DNA from: Peribacillus sp. FSL P2-0133
GTDB lineage: Bacteria > Bacillota > Bacilli > Bacillales > DSM-1321
Reading direction: 5' to 3'
Length of the DNA: 64,000 bases
Assembly (NCBI RefSeq): GCF_037975445.1
Contig: NZ_CP150254.1
Span: 1,424,001 to 1,488,000, forward strand
A program made the translations under genes and the position numbers. The notes beneath the pieces are model-generated. The model did no database searches. It had not been told where the DNA came from and saw only the letters and a program-made list of their open reading frames with translations. This document shows, piece after piece, positions 62,901 to 64,000 of this stretch (its first letter is position 1; each line of letters starts with the position of its first letter).

Positions 62901-64000
62901 AAAGGTTTGGACTATGACCAAACTTCCAATACTATGTTTTACGATACGAGCAAATACGCATATTTTGGCAGGGAATTCCCAATCGATCCTGAAGGAAATA
63001 CGAAATTCGGAATCGAAGAAAGTGATATTGCAAATGATGCACTTTATCTAAGGTTGGCAACTACAGATATGGCAACAGCAATGAATCCTCAAGATTATGT
63101 GTTTTTAAAAGAAGGGACTGAATATGTAACATCAAACTATGATAAAGAAGTGCTGAAAAAGGATGATACCTTTACCATGACTTTATCAGTCAATAATGTA
63201 AAACGGTTCCTTTCAGGAGAATATACGATCAAGTATGAAGGTGACCTTTATCAATTTAAAAATGCTAAACTTTCTAGTGAAATAAAAAAATATGCAAAAG
63301 AAAAAGGGTTGGATGTTTCTTTAACCAAGCCAGTCGTTAATGATGCTGATTATTTTAATGTAGTCAAAGTTGGCGCTGAATTAACAGGAAAGGCATTTAA
63401 AGGTTTAAACGGAGATATGCCTTTACTGGATGTATCCTTTAAACTTGTCGATGATACCTTTTATCATTTATATGCGGGATTGGATGTAGGGGAAGCTTCT
63501 TATATAAAACAAGGAGGCAATACTGCAACCGATCTTCCACATTACAGCGTTGACCGATATAAAATTATTTCTAAGCACTCAACTTTAAACGGATCGATTT
63601 CTCCAGAAGCGTTTTTAAGTGAGGAAGGTTATATAAAGCCAGGAAATATCACCAAAATCGGTGTGAAAGTTTATGCGCAATCAAAAGCTGGGAAAAAATA
63701 TCCTGGAACACTTGATGATTGGGGACAATATATAGTCAAAGGGATTCCTGCATCAAACCAAGAATATACGCTTGTCGTTGAAACGCCATCACATCTTAAG
63801 AGCTATACAAACTTCGTTCCAGGTAAAGAAAAAGATGGAACACTTCTAGGACAGAATATTAGAATCAGGCCAAATATGAATCTAGCAGGAGATATCAATA
63901 AAGATAAAGTCATCGACATTAAAGATATTCAGGAAGTCGTTGATGCATATGGTATTAAAGATAACTCCTTAGTGAAAGAAGATATCAATCAAGACGGTAT
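59949..64000 (+). CDS. Large secreted S8 subtilisin-like protease, Vpr-like, with dockerin-like repeat (3' end outside window)
   Basis: 1350 codons are visible and the frame runs off the window. Signal peptide (about 1-30), an I9-type inhibitor propeptide (about 60-190), then a subtilase domain with Asp225 (GVLDTGIDYNHP), His297 (AHGTHVSGTIA) and Ser614 (MQGTSMATPHVTG), interrupted by a PA domain (about 440-540), as in B. subtilis Vpr. Long C-terminal beta-type regions follow, and near the end GDINKDKVIDIKDIQEVVDAYG then EDINQDG, a calcium-binding dockerin type I pattern. AAGGAGGA lies 8 bases before ATG. Confidence 0.92.
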   Translation, partial: MKFSKGKHVVSGTLAAGLLLSTTFSIHPLAEKPEVTVTHKNVEDILSNLSKEQRQAIQKLNAGPNFTISPDIKTNSPELVSVIVEFEQAPAQVAVKKQAVLGKKMTIASAKNNVDQSHQEFNSYIKSLKKKKDFSKYDSSKLTINREYKHAFNGVSMTLPGVAVKDLLQSGAVKRIWNNAKIQLELPVQEKGITPKMADSIPQIGVDKLHEENIKGKGIKVGVLDTGIDYNHPDLTKAYKGYRSKKGENPKDIEPSSVKGWDFVDNDADPMETTYENWKSSGQPEFTSSGSAYYTAHGTHVSGTIAATKTNEVDYAVKGVAPEADLYTYRVLGPYGSGSNEGVIAGIDKAVSDGMDIMNLSLGSSVNDPLDPTSVAINNAMLSGVVSVVAAGNAGPGAKTLGSPGTAALGISVGASDSAMKIPTITAEAGKNTFENMKLLGKNFSDRIEELTGQSLPVVYTGIGQESDFKGKDVRDKIALIERGTLTFDVKIKNAKAAGAKAVIIYNNVDGEITSYVGEGTDFIPTFRLTKEDGVKLKAVENGSLTFKDTGNTKTVGDNLADFSSRGPVNGNYDIKPDLVAPGVAVFSTEPEYINSPDDGIDYTTSYGRMQGTSMATPHVTGVAALILQEHGDYDPFDVKEALMNTSVDLQKDHSVNEVGAGRIDAYDAVHVDTSIKVLDKTEIVEGDKTTEINEETGSLAFGREYIRDNDEAIELTKKVEIENKGKKKKYTIDVEYHKNIKGVQDANANGVKVKVKKSVTVAKGNSKIIEPTIIVPATAKEGAYEGYLHITNSENDEETYQIPFSITVTDKGIDYVETDSPSIANDFPFWQYYNPFMNAMFQLKSPMETVDVILKDTKSGKPLGFVGSLNASRFEPDRPYYILFAFTGHVYPFTNDPEHPISDTYKKLPEGDYTLEFIGSDESGKAYSAGTAAIVDNTPPDVKWDKEPGVYEINDSMFTEEDGQKAFYVHGNVNDATVKVLQEKGLDYDQTSNTMFYDTSKYAYFGREFPIDPEGNTKFGIEESDIANDALYLRLATTDMATAMNPQDYVFLKEGTEYVTSNYDKEVLKKDDTFTMTLSVNNVKRFLSGEYTIKYEGDLYQFKNAKLSSEIKKYAKEKGLDVSLTKPVVNDADYFNVVKVGAELTGKAFKGLNGDMPLLDVSFKLVDDTFYHLYAGLDVGEASYIKQGGNTATDLPHYSVDRYKIISKHSTLNGSISPEAFLSEEGYIKPGNITKIGVKVYAQSKAGKKYPGTLDDWGQYIVKGIPASNQEYTLVVETPSHLKSYTNFVPGKEKDGTLLGQNIRIRPNMNLAGDINKDKVIDIKDIQEVVDAYGIKDNSLVKEDINQDG

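Overview
The window is chromosomal DNA of a low-GC, endospore-forming Bacillaceae. The gene set and protein similarities (CwlO, CwlK, NiaP, DhaS, MalK/MalR, YtrA/YtrB, Spo0E- and Fbp-like small proteins, a MifM-like arrest peptide ahead of a second YidC) point to a Bacillus/Peribacillus-like organism. This genus guess is inference. No rRNA, tRNA, CRISPR array or complete insertion sequence was seen.

Layout. 1-2.9 kb: sulfate ABC transporter cysTWA. 3-7 kb: cwlO-type cell-wall hydrolase, a small membrane protein/DUF2653 pair and an aldose epimerase-like gene. 7-11.9 kb: an APC permease on the minus strand, a candidate small RNA, a YezD-like gene, a cytosolic beta-lactamase-like hydrolase, a YdcF-like gene and a cold-shock gene. 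12.0-14.1 kb: remnant of an integrative element at the 3' end of an M29 aminopeptidase gene. It has a 71-bp direct repeat, helically spaced GTGACC arrays, an integrase-like fragment and a truncated methyltransferase. 14-18.6 kb: aminopeptidase, dhaS and niaP. 18.6-22.3 kb: tenA-thiW-thiD-thiM-thiE behind a TPP riboswitch. 22.4-24.9 kb: SAM-I riboswitch with no methionine gene behind it, then Fbp-like, Spo0E-like, GNAT and SGNH-hydrolase genes. 25-30 kb: ABC exporter, DinB-like, cwlK, thioesterase and BI-1/YetJ. 30-35.7 kb: five-gene oligopeptide transporter. 36-41.4 kb: M42 peptidase, general-stress flavin-binding-like protein and the cyanophycinase/cyanophycin synthetase pair. 41.5-42.6 kb: yidC2 with its upstream MifM-like leader. 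43-49.8 kb: GDPD, MFS, Ohr and a YtrA-regulated ABC system. 49.8-50.6 kb: a second cold-shock gene and a small basic peptide, each behind a sigma-B-like promoter. 50.9-59.6 kb: prfC, then a 6.8-kb malate module (malK, malR, malic enzyme, AEC permease), then a second copy of the prfC 3' end. 59.9 kb to the end: large secreted subtilase with a dockerin-like tail, cut by the window edge.

Main themes. First, two insertions sit at gene 3' ends and in each case the gene end is duplicated on the far side (aminopeptidase, 71 bp; prfC, about 330 bp). One is a decayed element; the other carries a coherent malate sensing and catabolism pathway. Second, RNA-level control is prominent: TPP riboswitch, orphan SAM-I riboswitch, MifM-type arrest leader, long cold-shock and cwlO leaders, and a candidate small RNA. 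Coordinates of motifs were read by eye; family assignments come from recognition of protein motifs, not from searches.
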